DNA of 64,000 nt from Otis tarda (lineage: Eukaryota > Chordata > Aves > Otidiformes > Otididae), in assembly GCA_026413225.1 (NCBI GenBank), contig CM048591.1, positions 40,145,803 through 40,209,802 on the forward strand. The letters run 5' to 3'. Below the pieces are notes generated by a model that was given only the letters and a program-made list of their open reading frames with translations, made no database searches and was not told the origin of the DNA. Shown in pieces: positions 1-14,316 of this stretch. The position numbers were made by a program, and so were the translations under genes. Every line of letters starts with the position of its first letter. The first letter of the stretch is position 1.

Positions 1-3000
1 TGAAATGTTGGTGGATTCTAGGAAGGAAGAGTCACTCAATGCAAGACAGCAACCTGTCGCTGCAGCTTTGCTGGAAACCCACCTGTTTTCCGTTGGTGCC
101 ACCTGATGAGGAGGAGGCCTTGCACCACTGATTGGTCTGTCCAGCAGCAGCAGTCTACAGGTGACGTGTATGTAAGGGGGAGAATACGGGAAAGGGAGGA
201 GTCTAGTTAATATTTTTTTTTTCCCCCTAAGAAGACAAATTGAGATGTTGAAAATGTAAAAAAGTATTAGTCACCTGTAAGGCGATGTCAGGGAAGCTTG
301 TGTGAGGATAGTGGCTGGAGTGGATTATTTAGGAAAAAAATCAAAATTGCCTGGGACTTTCAGTTGTGCATAGTTCTGTGTTCACCCTGGTCAATCTAGC
401 CCTTCCCAGAGCCTCACAGGAACTGCAGCAGTACAGCTTTGTAAATGGTTTCAAGATCAAGAGCAAATTTTACTGTGAGTTTTGTACAGTAATTGGAGCA
501 GTGATTACACCTTGGTAGGTAAGTAATTGCCAACATAGGATTTTCCATGTTGGCATTCATCATTGCTCTTTAAAAATTACATCCTGTTTGGAGAAGGGGA
601 GTAAGGAAGGGAAGAGACGGTGTAATTGGAGCATCCATCTGGTGCATTTTGATGACACAGCATGTTAGTGAGTTATCTCATACTTGCTGTAACCAAGCCA
701 ATGCCAAGTACATAACAAAACTGAGCATACAGTATAAAAAGCACCTACTGTTGTACCTGAATGTTATGTATTCAGACTGTTATATTTTCTAAAGTCTGTT
801 TATTCTTGTGCACTTGTTTATGAACTGGATCTTTTGAAGACACCCTAAGATCCCATTGTTTAAGAACGATGTTCACAAAATAAGAACCTTTTTTACCAAG
901 AGGAAGGAATCATCCTAAAGATCTCCACCATGCTTTTATTATCCAAAGAGCAAATCTTCTGAGTGCAGTCCTGTCTAAACAGAAAATGTTTGGATCAACT
1001 TTTTAAGCTTGAAGGGTGCAAATCTGGAAGCCATTTTCTGCTGCGGAGAGACTAAAGCTGTAGAAGTTTAGTCTTTTGTTCTGTTGCTCGTCAGCTGTGA
1101 TACACTTTCCCCATAGGCAGTGGTTTCTGAATTCTCTTTTAGTGGCTCCCAGATCTGTTCTTGCTGATATTTGTAGCTTACACAGCACTGTCACAGAGAA
1201 CTGATGAGATTTTTGACTCTTTCACTTCTGTGGAGTGATTTGAGTGTCAGGAGCAAACATGGAGTGAAAATACACCCATTTCAGTTTGCATTTTATGAGA
1301 TGGCAGTGGTATTGTTGCCAGTTTTTGTCTGGGGGTTTAGGGGACTCAGTAGTGCTTTTATATGTATTTCCAGGATTATCTTTATGATCACAGATTCTTC
1401 AGCCTCAGCCCCAGGTACCTGAGAGGAAACCTTCCGATGCGCTAGTTATAATTTTATTTTTCCTGTCCTTAAGTGTATCATGTGAAAACTGAATTCCTTC
1501 TTGAAAGGCATAGCATTGTCATCCCTCAGCTCTGTTTGCCTGTGCATGGCACTTGTGACAAGGTCTGGAAGGTAATCTCATGTATGCATTTTATTTGGAT
1601 CTGGTGTGTATCTGTTCTAGCTTTGCTGTGGGTACTTTGTATTTTAAATGCCTTTGAATTGTATGTGGTGAGGATTTAATCCTCTTTTTTTTTTTTTTCT
1701 CTTCACTCCCATCTGTGTCTGGGTTGTAAGTTACATCATCATGTTTTCCGTTTGTTCTTTGTTCTGAGGAGGCTGATTCTTCTGTTTCTAAATGTAGCCC
1801 CATTCATGAGTTCCCAGTATGTGACACATTCCCCAAGAAAAAGCAATGGTGTAATAGTGAATTTTTATCTGTGAGGGACTGAGGTTAGAAAGCATGCCTT
1901 TGCAAAGGATGAACCTGTGGAGGATACATGGGAAGACAGTTGAGTGAGTGCATGTCTGTGTGTGCATTTAATCTAGAAACACATGTTTCAGAAAAAAATA
2001 ACTTTATCTCTTGGAAATTATAGGAGAATCATGGGCTGGGTTAATGGGAAAACCTTAGCGCTTAAAAATTGGCAGATGCTTCACCATTGTGATAGAAACA
2101 GCTTCACAGTCCGCAGTTTGGAGCTAGTGGCCCACAGTGTCTAAATAAATCTTTGTTTCTTCATGCTAAAGATCTGGCAGTGTGTGGTGACTGTTCTGCA
2201 TAGCTCTGATACTTCAGACTCAGGGAAAGTCTTTCCATTTCCTCTGGCCTAGTGAGTATATAGTCTGAGTAATACATTTTTCTCCATTTTCCTTTTTTTT
2301 TTAATTAATATATTGTTGGAGTAGTATCTGTATGTACGTGAATAGGATGGCATCTGGTTTTTTGCTAATAAAGATGCTCAGTGAATTACAGAAATAGAAG
2401 ACCTCGTTGTGACAGGTATGGACACAGTTTCTCTTGTTATCATCTGCACATCAAGTACTTCTGTAGTGTTTGGATAGCAAAGGAAGTTATCATGTCATTG
2501 CTGCTGTGATTATACACTGTTTTATACGAGGGTTTCTGTGATTTTATCTATTAATTAGGGACAAACATGTTCCTGGATGGCAGAAGCAAGCCTTCTCCAT
2601 TTTTCTTGGTAAACCTTATGCTGTCAAGAAAAGAATTACAGTAATTTTGAGCAGAAATTGGGTTATTAGCTTACGGTGTGAAAATTTTATTTTGTTTCTA
2701 TGTTAGTAAAACTATTTTTTTTGTTGTTCAAGCTTTCAGTTGAGACACAACAGAAATCCAAGGTTAGTGGTTTTTCATGTCATCTGTGAGAAAAAGGTTT
2801 CAATTGCCAATTTTTGACCTATTGAAGAGAGACAGCAAGGAATACTGAGACTGAGTTAATGGTAATGTTAGAATTTTAATAGCAAGTTTTCAGTGTTGGA
2901 GCTTAACTTGCCATTAAAACTCTTTGCTTTAAAAGAACTTATAAACTTGATCTCTGCCTTAGTTGTGTCTTTTTTACAACATGGGTTGTTTGTCTTGAAA

Positions 3001-6000
3001 TAAATAACACAAGGATGTTCAAAGGGTAGCAATGATTCTTAATAATTGTAGAGGACTGCAATGTTGTCTTCCTTTCATTAATAAAGGCCAATAATCTTAC
3101 CTCCTAACCAAAAAGCCATGGCAGAAGCAGCAGGAAATAAAGCTATGTACGGCAAGGAGGACTTAGCTGTGAATGGTGAGATGAGATACAGAAAAGAGAA
3201 CTAAGCATTGGAAAAAACATCTAAGGTCTACTAGACTGTGAAATAGTCTCCCAGGGAATGAGGGAAGATACATTTTTGGTGAAGTGACTACTCAGTGGTG
3301 CAAGAACTTCAACAATACTGTGGGGAGCAACGCTCAGCTTGAATTATCTCTTTCTGAGGAATTTTGCTGTGGCTTTGCTTTTCACAATCTGGGATGCCAT
3401 CATCATTGAAGCTGATAAAAGAAGAAAAAAAAATCTCTTTACGTTTGTTTGTTTGTCACCAGATGTAGTTTTCCGATACTGTTTTTTTTTTTTCCATGAG
3501 AGCAACCATTTGGTGATGTGCTAAATTATTTTTCATTTTAGTTTTACCTTTGAAGCAGCGTTCCATGGCTCGGTGGTCAACTGCTTTAGGTTGTTATTTA
3601 AAGTTTAATTGAAATATAGTAAAGGTTAGGAATGAACGTTAGTATGTTTGATTCTTACAAAAGAAGATCAGAAGTTATTAGTGAGTGAGTATCGCCTGTC
3701 TCACCGGTGACCGTGGTGTAATTGCCTATGATTGTGCTTTGTAGCAATATTTTTATTCCTTTGCAAGTGAGTGGAATGCTTCTAACTAGTGTGCCCTGTA
3801 TCAATGGGTCTATCTTTGATGTAATTCCAGACATTACCACAGTTTGTGTTGCTTGCCTTTCCTCCTTAAAAAACACAGGGAAAGTAAAATCTGTAGAAAA
3901 ATCAACTTAAATTGTAAGGGTCAGATAGATGCACAGTGAGTGGCAGAAGGAGCACAATATGGGTGCTGGGTAAAAAGAGATTAAGTGAAAAATGGTAACA
4001 CTGTACAGGTACCCTCAGTGAAGTAATGTCCAGCATGGGAAGGGGGTCAGTTAATTTTTTTGAAAGCAGTAAAAGAAGGATGTTTGGGCATTAAACGTAT
4101 TGGAAAAAATAATTCTACATGTTAGGAGAAACTACATGTTAGGATGATACTAATCTGTCAACATATTTTTTTTTTTGTTTCTAAGTTTGATAATAAATTG
4201 CTGATGTTGTTGTTGTTGCTCTGTAGGTAACCCAGATCAGAAGTCATTGAGAGAGTGGTGGAATTGTAGGGCAGCTCAGGTGCAGAGTTTGTGGCTTCCA
4301 GGAACCTACTGAGGTTTAGAATAACATTAACTTTATCTTTTCAGTAAATACAAAACCTGTAATTAAACGACTACTGCCTGATGTCTAGGGCTTGTTATTA
4401 AGGCAGTTCACGATCTTCCATGACTTTTGGCTAAATTCACAGAAGCTTGTGCAAAGGTTTAACTTGTATGTGTATTGTATGAAAAGCACTACAAATACCT
4501 GGAAATGAAAAAGATTTCCAAGTCCCTTTCTACTTGCTTCTTTCTGTGTAAAGCAACCCCCCAAAAATCAAGATGGTATTGCTCCTTCAGTGTTGAGGGA
4601 GCAAGGGTGGAAGTAATGAAGTGATAATCCTCTCTAGTGTAGGACATGACCTTTTTTGTTTAAAGTAGCACTTAGTTTATTTTGATAGTAGTTATTACAT
4701 TGCGTGTTTCTGTTTACATTTTCACTAACTGCTTGCTCTAGAGTAGCTCCTAGAAATGTCCCCTGGAGATGAACGCACTGGTATTTCCCGAGCAATGAAT
4801 AGGCTGGCAGAGTGTGGCGGTGTGGAAGCCCTGGATAGCAGCTGAGGTTATGCTTTTGAGCTGCAACATCCAAAATCCAAAGGTGGAAATTGATGAAAAT
4901 GAAGGGTATTATCAACAGCATTCTTTCTGAGTTTAGTTATGTCTTCTTCCCTAAGTGAGAATTTTTTTTTTCCTGAGGAATTTGAAGAAGTACATGAGTA
5001 GGAAATAGAAAATACCTCAGAATCTCAAAGATCCTCTGACTTAACAAGTCTCACTGATCTGCTTCTAGCATAACTAGCCAATGATTTTCACTTGCTCCAA
5101 GAGTGTAGAAGAAACAATATTTTTAATGAGGAAAAAACAGTCTAGAAGGATCTGATTTAAATCTCTGTAGCTCTGCTGTAATCCTGCCTGTGACATGAAG
5201 TTGTGTTCAATTTTGTGGAGTTACGTTTATTTAGAATAAACTGGAGGTCTATCCTTAGTATTTAATCCATGTATTTGTTACTGTCAAAGGCTTACTTGGG
5301 AACTGAGCTGAGGTGGTACCAAGGTATTGTGGAGATCTCTGGAGGATGTGCCCATCTTCTATTTGGAAGCATTTTTGCTGTATAAGTTTACAGATATTTT
5401 TTTTTTAAGTTATGGACTTTTTCAACTTTTTGATGGGCTCGAAAGCAAAGATAACTTTAAAAAATTTTGTACACTTGCTTGTAGCTGGGTTAAAAAAATA
5501 CACTCAATGAAATCTGTAAGAGAACAAACATGCTGAATAAGTAGACTGTTTCCTAAATAGTACTCTTACCCAGATCTTCCTTCAGGCAAAATGACTTTAT
5601 TACTCTTCTGTCTATTTTCCTCACATTAGTAGTTTTGATTCTGCTCATGGACAATATTGTAAAAACAAACAAGCAAACAAACCCCCACACCTCAAACCCA
5701 GAAACTAGTCAATTTGGACTCCATGCAGCTGCTTTAAGGCAATTTTGGTGTAAATAAGGTATTTTTTGTTATGAGCAACTAAAAATAGTTTTTCTCTAAT
5801 GTACAGGTTTATGAAGCTTGAGGGAAGCTTAAAAAAAAAAAGTTTCCTAGCCAGATCGTATTTATGGGAATGTAGTTAGGGTTAGAAAAAGTATTCTAAA
5901 TCAATAGTTACATAGTAGTGTTTTACACTACACTTACATAGTGAGGTGTTTTAAATTGCCTACCTTTAACAATGTGGATGCATTTCTTCAGATGATGTAC

Positions 6001-8102
6001 AGAACCTTCAAAAGCTTTAAATTATTATTTTATGTGTTTATTTCTAAGTTTCCACATGATTTAGTCCATGATTTTGGCATTAATAAGCATCATGAGAGTC
6101 TTTCATGCAGGATTCTTCAGTCATTTCTGTCCACAGTGACAGAATATATAGATTAATATAAAAGCCAGTAATGAAATCCTGCATATGCTTTTGGGATGGA
6201 AGAAGCACCATTTAGCCTTGTTTTCTGGCTCTATTTTTGACTTCTTGTAACTGTAGGGTAGACGGCAAAATGCTCTTTCAAGGAATTGCTGCTACTCAAT
6301 GTGGATTTCTCTGTTTAAGAAGTGCTCTTGTACCATTACTTGTCAGAACCCAGCAGAGTTCAATATGCAGATTGCAAAATTTAGAAGAAATCAGTCCTAG
6401 AGTAAAGGCAAGCAAGAGCATCATTTGTTAAAGAAATAATGGTGAAGTAGGTGGATTCTGTACACTGGCAAGAAGCTAAACTTTTGGGTAGTATGATGTT
6501 TAGTGGTTTTTATAGAATCTCTTCTATTAATCCTGCAGTTGATAAGGTTACAACAGACAGAATCTCTTCCCTTTTATGACTTGTAGCCACATTGCATACC
6601 TCCTCCACTGCCCTGGTATCAGCACCTGGTAGGTGAAGGTGGGACACTTTCTGATCCCTGCTACACCGGTGTAAAACTGTGTCAGCTACAGGTGTTTTAA
6701 AATTTAAAGCCTTTTAATTTTATTATATAATTTGAAGCAGCAGGCTGTCTGGACTACTCATTTTCGCCATACAGTTAGTTTATGTTTGGAGATGGTTGGA
6801 AGTGAACAGCTTTTCTCAGAGAATGGGCTCAATCTCTTCCTTCACCAGAGACTAAATGGCCTTTCTGTTTCCTGTGCATGTCCCATGCAGAACCCTTGTG
6901 TGGCTCTTGAATATGGCCTCGTTGTGAGAAAGACCCTCTTCCTTCCTGGGACCTGTCTCTGGTCTGAAGCCAGGACTGGTTAAATCAAGAGAGTCTGGTG
7001 TTGGGAAACTGTGTGGTGCACTAAAGACTGCCACAGAACTGCAGTTCCTCCAGGGCTTGGAAGAGGAAAACCAATAAGGAATTACAGAAGCACAAGGACA
7101 CACGGAACCTGATTTTTGTAAGATTTGTAAGGATTTCATATGTCTGCCTTTCGCTTACTGCTCTGTTGCTCTCTTGTCCTGCTCCCTATATCCTTACCAC
7201 ACATCTCCCAAGAAAGCCAGGAAATTGGTCAAGAAGCCAAAGAGGGTGAAGATAACGTCAGGCTGAATACCTGCTGATCTGCTGGCCCAATCGCACCCTC
7301 AGGTTGGTCTGCCAGCCACTGCTGGACTTCTACTCACCTTTCTCCTACTGGGAGGATGAACCAGGATTGCCCGTGAAGCTTAAAGGAAGCCCATTATCTT
7401 TGAGGCTCCTATAAAATAAGTTGGCCAGTGGCTAAAAAGTTAAGGATGAGAAATAAAGAAACGTTTAATCACTTTAAATTATTGTTTGTGGATTATCCAC
7501 CTAATAAAAGAGCCTACCTTCCAGGCTTTTTAATCATAGGGTTTGTTTGGTGTTTTTTTAGCGTAATATTATGCATAGGTTGTAAATCTTACAAGCTTGT
7601 GTGGTTCTCTGTTTTCTTTTTGGTAAATGATAATCGAAAATTAGCAACATAATATATTAAATCTTTAATGAAGCTTTAATTATGTCTGTGCATTTTTGTT
7701 TGAGTAACATCAACTTGTATAAAAACATGACATATACTTAATGTATGTGATAGCCTCTCCACAAAACTGCTCACCTATAGATAAAATAACATTCGTCTGG
7801 TTTTTATTTTATAAGAAGTTCTCTCTTGGTTGTGACTGTACACTTGTGTTAGTTTGTTTGGGTTCTAAGCAGGTCTTTAAAGAGTTGATGCTATATGAAG
7901 TATAGAATTCGGGTTCATATATATAATAATAGACAATTCTGAATCCCTGCCATCAGTAGCAATTGTGCCACTACTGCTGTACAATGAAAAATAGTGGGTT
8001 ATGGAGAGGAAAACTCATCAGTTAGAAATAGATTTGCTAGACAGTAGACTGATTTCATGTATTACCTTTTCACTGCCATGAAACAGACTTTAAGCCATCA
8101 AA
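1..8102. other. Intronic or upstream DNA with no recognised gene
   Basis: This is AT-rich sequence with scattered T- and A-runs (for example about 1685-1700). No open frame longer than about 95 codons, no repeat family and no CpG island were recognised. It is probably the first intron of APBA1, but the first exon is not located, so upstream flank is possible. Confidence 0.5.
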
Positions 8103-8391
8103 ATTCAGTAGGGCCTTTTGTACTAAAAGGAGGGGTAATGGTTTTAAAATAAAAGGAGGTAGATTCACATTAGATTTTAGGAAAAAATATTTAGAATGAG
8201 GGTGGTAGAACACTGGAACAGGTTGCCCAGAGAGGTGGTTGGTGCCCCATCCCTGGAAACATTCAAGGCCAGGCTGGATGAGGCTCTGAGCAACCTGATC
8301 TAGTGGGGGATGTCCCTGCTCCTTGCAGGGGGGTTGGACTGGATGACCTTTAAAGGTCCGATCCAACCCTAACTATTCTATGATTCTATGA
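8103..8391 (+). mobile_element. CR1 LINE 3' end
   Basis: The sequence reads as the C-terminal CR1 ORF2 region and 3'UTR: AGGGGTAATGGTTTT, then a segment encoding the family's [10 protein letters not shown] block, then GGTTGGACTGGATGACC. It ends ATTCTATGATTCTATG at 8391. It is heavily 5'-truncated (about 290 bases). It belongs to the same subfamily as the copies at 15248 and 46515, with more changes than the latter. Confidence 0.92.
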
Positions 8392-10042
8392 AATTAGTAT
8401 ATTAGCATAGCTTAGTGGAAAGAGATAGCATTTAGATTTCTTTCTTTGTATTTGATTTTCTGTCTTGGATGTTATTATCTGAATTGACAGCTGAAAATAC
8501 AGTGGATGTTTTTTATTCTCAGCAGTATGGTGATAACTGGGTGTGTCTCTCGCCAGCATTTTTATCCACTTTACAACAATAAGGCAGCACAATTTCTCCA
8601 CAGTTATACTTTTTCTAGAATACCATTGTGTTTTTGCTCTGTAGGTCTGATTACTCAGGTAGATTATGAAACAACTCTGCCATTTCGGAAAGTATCCAGT
8701 TGCTATGGAGGCGATTTACTTTCTTTAGGGGTTTTTTTATTTGTTTGTGGGTTTTTTTGTTAGGAGTTTAATGCTTATCTTTAGATTGAATAATAAACTT
8801 GTTTGGATCTCAGAAGATTTGAATTTCTTTAATTTTCTAGCCTATGTTTCCCATTGTTCTTTCCCAGAAGTTAATCGCTGTTAATTCCACTTAAGTGAGA
8901 GATGTAAACAATAGTCCCACTCCATCTTTGCAGAAACAGGTAATGAGCTGCCTTTGAAAGTATTCCTCCTTGTATTAGTGTTGCAATTCCTGTTTGATTT
9001 GAAGCATGACTTGCTCATTTCTTCAGTGCCTCTCTGAGGATGCTGTTCAGTGTCATTCATGGGGGAGGTGGTACTTCATTACATCTCAGAAGTCAGGAAT
9101 GGCCTTTGCAGTGTCACACACTAGCACTCTCTGAATACCGGGGGTTTTACTATCAGAGCACAGAACCAGCTAGCTCTGCTATGGCAGGGTGTACTGGCTG
9201 AGCCAGAACTGAGGTATTTTGTCTCTGCTTTCTCACTACTTTAATGTGTGAAAACTTGTTGTTTAGTGGTAGAAGATGAGATTTTTAGCTTGCTGCTCAT
9301 TATTATAAATTAGTGTTTGTTCTTTTGTGAAGTGCCTACGTACTAAAGTAGTGGGAGCTCTGTGTGTTGTGGTGAAAAACCGATCCAGTCTGCAGGAGTG
9401 TTAAAACAGGATGCATCACATTCTGTCACAGTTAGCGTTGTGCAAAACTACATGGGCCTTGCATTGATGCGACACGGTGCTTTCAGAGGTTGTGAACTAG
9501 GGAACAAGGTTAAGTAGCTTAAGGAGATGTGTGTGTTCTTTGTCAACACTGAATCAAGAGATTGAAAAGCAAGTTAAAGATGTAAGAAAGAACCTAATAA
9601 TAGTTTAGTTACTCTTTTTTTCCCTTTTTAAAGAATTTTTAAGATTTATGCTTATTTTATCAATTTGTGATTTTATTAATCTATTGTCTTCTACATTTTT
9701 AATTCTGCTTCCTGAGGGAGAGTTGTTCAAAGGCTATGACTGATTTGATGTTTGATTATTTTAGCAATGTTTTTAGTCTTTTTTTTTTTTTTTTTCCTCT
9801 GGTAAGCGTGAGGTACAAAGATATCCTTGTCCTACAAGTTGAGTCAACTTTTGGGGGGGGTGATTTTTTTAAAAATTTAAAATTTAGTATTTTTCTTCTG
9901 TTTGCAGAAGGTTTCCTGATATACTTCTGGTCTAGATTTATTTATTTGTTTTTGTGGCAGTGGCAAGAGGCTAGGTAAATCTCCTGTGAGATTCATTTTA
10001 ATCTCAGCCATAAGGCATATTACGCAAACTACAGAGAGGAAT
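8392..10042. other. Intronic DNA, nothing recognised
   Basis: AT-rich sequence with a T-run at about 9780-9796. No gene or known repeat was recognised. Confidence 0.5.
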
Positions 10043-10740
10043 CTAGTAGCTCATTGGTGAAATGGAAACCTGCATTTCATCCTGCAATGAAGGTGGATTT
10101 TGCAGGATTTTGTCAGTAGTACTCAACATTTTCATTAGAGGTGTGAAAGAGGTGGCATTCTGGGGGGACCCACCAGGGTGTTGGAGGACAGAAAAACAGT
10201 CGCGATGAGTCTCTTTAGAGGGGGAAGGGAGACGAAGGTGCTTTTCAGCAGGGACCAGAACAAGGTGCATGGTACCGCGGTGAGGGAGCAGCTGGCTAAG
10301 TAGGAGGTCTGTAGAAACCTCTGTGGGGGTTGCAGCTAACAACAGTGTAAGATGGGTTGTCAGAGACATGTTGTTGCTGTGCTGAGAGAACAGGAATATG
10401 GCCTTAGGAGAGGCATGAAGGATGCTCGATGGAGGCTCAGATGGTGTATCCTCTTTGCCATGCTGTGTTGGAGAGGGCTGGAGAGAGTTTGAAGGAGAGT
10501 ACTGGAAATCCATAGGTGGATGTGCAAGACCGTGAAAAGTGAATCCCCACTAACCAGTGGGAGTTGTTTAGGCCAAAGAAGAAAGGGTCTGTACAAGGCA
10601 CTGAAGACAGCTGTGGTAAAGAATAGGCAGGCAATCTGTGCTTGGTTTGGCAGGGCTGAGTATAACTAACCAGCTTCCGCCAAAATGCTGAAGAGTCAGA
10701 TGAGATCTTGGGAAAACTTTACCAACAGTAAGAATACTGA
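10043..10740 (-). other. Unidentified block with a 156-codon minus-strand open frame
   Basis: This stretch has more balanced base composition than its flanks. Its minus strand is open for 156 codons (10043-10513), rich in serine, proline, leucine and threonine, with a second overlapping open frame at 10360-10596. No family motif, signal peptide or splice-supported structure is visible. The composition could reflect an old repeat or chance. I do not call it a gene. Confidence 0.25.
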
Positions 10741-13009
10741 AACACTAAAATCTGACCAAATAACCGTGGATGCTTGGAGGCCTTTGAGAATGAGTAAATA
10801 AACGTATCAGAAATGTCATCAGTGTCACTGATGCTGACTTCAGGGACAAGAACATTGATACGATTGTGTCAGATGAGATATCAAGGTATGATTCAGTGAT
10901 TGCAGAGTTTTTGGTGTGCTGTTGCATAACTGTGCAGTTTTATTGATTGTTTTTGTAGATGTAGGGGTAAAATCAATCCATTGGAGGGGTTTTAAACATG
11001 CTCCCTCCTTTTTTTTTTTCTTTTTCTTTTTTTTCAACTTGGTATTATAAAGAAGTAGAGAAATTTGCACGAGCCTCCATTTTCCTTTGTTGTCCCAGCA
11101 GTAGCCTTGTTGGTTAGTTCCAACGAAATTTGGAAGAGTAGAGACCTCAAAAATAGATAAAGCCATTCATTTTTAATGAAACTGATGATCAAATAATGGG
11201 AGAATGCATTGACTTTCTCCTCTGGGATTAAGACAAGCTGAACTTAGTTATATATAGATTTGGCAGTCACCAGTTGACTAGGCAGTTGTGCGAACTGGAC
11301 AATCATTGCTTGTGTAGCTCTGGACTCATTGTAGATTGTTCTATTTCTTGTCTGGTCAAGATTTCTTAAGGTGTTAGAATTAACTTTGTTATAATAGAAG
11401 CTGATGTAGAAGCAAATAATAGAAAGCTGTAGGGATTTGAGCTTCTTTTGAGTTGTCTGAGTAACAGAATTGTTTTGATTTATGAAGCAGTAATCCCAAG
11501 TGTTCATAGAAAGAGTACCTCCATCACAATACTCATATGCACCATTTTATGACTGCCTTTATAGCTCTTGACTCTGTCCATTATTTTTTGCTTCGTACTG
11601 ATTAGATTTCCTATGTAATCTGTACCAGGTGAGAGAAGAACCATGTATGTGCTTGAGAGAATACCAGTTGCTTTGTCAAAATTGTAACCAGTGATTTCCA
11701 GTTTATAATTTAGATGCTGAGCTGAAATCTTACACAATATACTCAGGAGGCTCTTGAAACTGGGTTCTGTTTACAGTTCATGGTTTTAAGTGAGGACTGT
11801 AAACCCAATGTAATGGCTGCTTGTTTACCAGTGTTTTAAACTTGTTGATCTGTATTCTGTGTTGAATGCTAGCTCTCTCCCATGTTGGTTAGAAATTGTA
11901 ACACGTCTGAGGATCCTCTTTACACGGGTAATCTGTAGGTGGAGTGGAAGGAGTCTGGCTTTCTTGCTTTTCAAGTAGAGGTGAAATCGCAGAAAGCTCA
12001 GTTTGATTGAACCTCTCTGTCAGAATTTGCCTATACATGAAGTATTTTCATCTGACACAGATCCTATGTACTTGGTAGTCTAGAAGCTTTGATTTATGGT
12101 GGAGCCCAGTTTGGGTTAGGACACATTGACTCTGTGAGCTGTGATTATGGCTTGTTTCCTGCCTGTGTCCTTGTTTCCTTCAAATGTGAGTTCCATGATG
12201 CAATTTAAAAGGTGAGTAGATGTTTGCAAATAAATAATGCCAAAGTCACAACAGAAGCCTGGAATAATCAGTTCTGCAGGCTGATGTTGCTGTTGCTCAG
12301 TTTTCCTGTGTGTTGTCTCTAAAACCAGCGCTGCTCTCTCTTTTTGCTTATTGAGTGGCCCTATGTTAGGGAAAATTGCCAAGATAATTCCCAGAGGAAG
12401 TGAAGAAATTTGAAGGAGATTGGTTTGATGCGAAATACTGTCATATCCCTAAGTAACTGAGAATAGTAATGTAATTTGGTTCATGTCACAAATAGAAAGT
12501 GTATCTGAGAGAACACAAATGGAAATTGCTTATGCAGGAAGAGAGGGTGAACTGCAGTAAGTTGGGTACTATTTTGCAAATATAATCCACAGATCCTTTC
12601 TGCTCAGATTCTTATGCTCTGCCTCTCTCTGTAGTGTTACAGAGGGCCTCACTAACGTAACGTAATTTGTTTATCTCAGCATTTCAGTATGTTAAATTTC
12701 AATCCAAATTTTACTGTGACAAATCTTGCTGTCTGGTGTGGTATAAAGTTTCTAGAACTTTCAGAGGGAATGGTATAGTTAAATTTATGAAGGTGTTTCA
12801 AATTGGAATTTAGTTTACTTTTACAGTAAAAAAGCAAAACAATAATATGTCAAATCAAAACAAATGAGTGCTAAAAATGAGCAATCAGGAATTATTCTGG
12901 TTCGAGTAAAACTGTTTTCCATCTTTTTTTTAGTTTTGGGTTGTTAGTGACTACATAGAAGTCATTTATACTGCCTGTGTTCCAGGAATCAAGTTTTAAT
13001 CTGGAAGGA
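10741..13009. other. Intronic DNA, nothing recognised
   Basis: AT-rich sequence with a T/C-rich stretch near 11005-11035. No gene or repeat family was recognised. Confidence 0.5.
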
Positions 13010-13778
13010 TCTGTTCTGTCATCTTTGAAAAGTCACGCAGTTTGGGAAAGGTCCCCCTCAACTTCAGAAAGGCAAACGTTGCACCCATCTTCAAATGAAA
13101 GCATCAGTCATGGAAACTACAGTCTGATTAGCCTCACTTCTGTACCTGGAAAAATGTTGGAGTGAGTACTGTTGGAACACATTTCTGGGGCCATGAGGGA
13201 GGAGGCAGTCATCAGGAATTGACCAAGGGTAGGTCATGCCTGACCCACCTGACTGTTTCCTGTGATAAAATCTTCTGGTTTGCAGACAGTAGGAGAGCAG
13301 TGGGTGTTACTTACCTTGACTCCAGCAAGGTTTTGACCCTGTCTCCTACAACATTCTTGTATGCAACTGGGACATTGCAGTCTGGGAGGGAGGACAACCA
13401 GATGCGTAAAAAAGTGGTTTGGACAGTTGAGCTCAGAGGTCATCGTTAATGGGTCATCTGCTGTCTAGAGGCCAGTATCAAGAGGGGTATTAGAAGGAGC
13501 GTCCTGGGACTTGTTGTCTTCAACATCTCTCAGTTACCCAGAGGACAGGACAAAAGGCACTGTCATAAATTTTAGCAAATGACACCATGCTGGCGAAACC
13601 AGTGGGTATGTTGGAGGTCAGGGCTGATGTTCAGAGGAACTGAACAACAGGGAGCTGATAAAATTTTAAAAGGACAGAGGCTAAGCCCTGCTCCAGGGGT
13701 GGCAGAACCCTGGCAATGGTACAGGATTGGACAAAAGGAGGTGGAGAGCAGCTTTGCAGAGACCATGAACTACCCTGT
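13010..13778 (+). mobile_element. Old CR1 LINE fragment, reverse transcriptase region
   Basis: Fragments of CR1 ORF2 are legible in order on the + strand. A segment like IIFEKSW lies near 13015, then APIF (about 13080), then [11 protein letters not shown] at 13132-13165. After that come traces of the GRSCLT block (about 13225), the EVIVNG...RPV block (about 13435) and the ESSFAE segment (about 13745). Many stops and frame changes separate them, and 100-base-scale deletions are likely, so this copy is much older than the one at 46515. Its right edge is cut by the LTR insertion at 13784. Confidence 0.8.
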
Positions 13779-13783
13779 GCCAG

Positions 13784-14316
13784 TGTGGTGGATTTGACGT
13801 TGGCTAGGCTGCCAGCTGTTCTTGCATTCCTCCTCGACAATAGGACAGGGGGAGAAAATAAGATTTAAAAGCTCATGGGTTGAGATGAAGAATAGGAAAA
13901 TCACTTACCAATTCTTGTCATTGGCAAAACAGACTTGGGAAAAATTAATTTAATTTATTACCAATTTAAAATAGAGTATTATGGTGAGAAACTGATGAAA
14001 CTAAACCACTTTTCACCTATCCCCTTCTTCCTAGACTCAACTTCACTCCTTCATTCATAGCTTCTCTACCTTCTTCCCACCCTGTGCAGTGCAGGGGGAT
14101 GGCAAATGGGGAGGGCTGTTGTCAGTCCATAATATCTCCTCACTGCTGCTCCTTCTTCCCTCATCACACTGTTCCCCTACTCCAGCGTGGAGTCCCTCCC
14201 ATGGGATATAGTCCTTCATCAATTGCACTGTTACATGAGAGCCCCTGGTTTCTTCTCACTGAGGTCAGCTCTGCAGGTCCTCTGCTACCGAAATCTTGCC
14301 ACCTAAATCAAATACA
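13784..14316 (-). mobile_element. Solo LTR, ERV-type, with perfect target-site duplication
   Basis: The + strand starts TGTGGTGGATTT at 13784 and ends AAATACA at 14316, so the element has TG...CA ends. It is flanked by GCCAG on both sides (13779-13783 and 14317-14321). Sense is the minus strand, shown by an AATAAA complement at 13954-13959 and by similarity of its ends to the plus-strand LTR at 28499-29540. At about 533 bases it is roughly half the length of that relative. No internal retroviral region is present, so it is a fossil left by recombination between two LTRs. It is moderately old by its divergence. Confidence 0.85.

Noticed and set aside
1-1000. Searched for the APBA1 non-coding first exon or a CpG-island promoter
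   Set aside because: No CpG-rich segment or strong donor in a suitable context was seen; the first exon may lie outside the window.
3190-3320. Possible very old CR1 3' end
   Set aside because: A short stretch around GTCTCCCAGGGAATG recalls the CR1 pattern, but the match is too short and lacks the tail.
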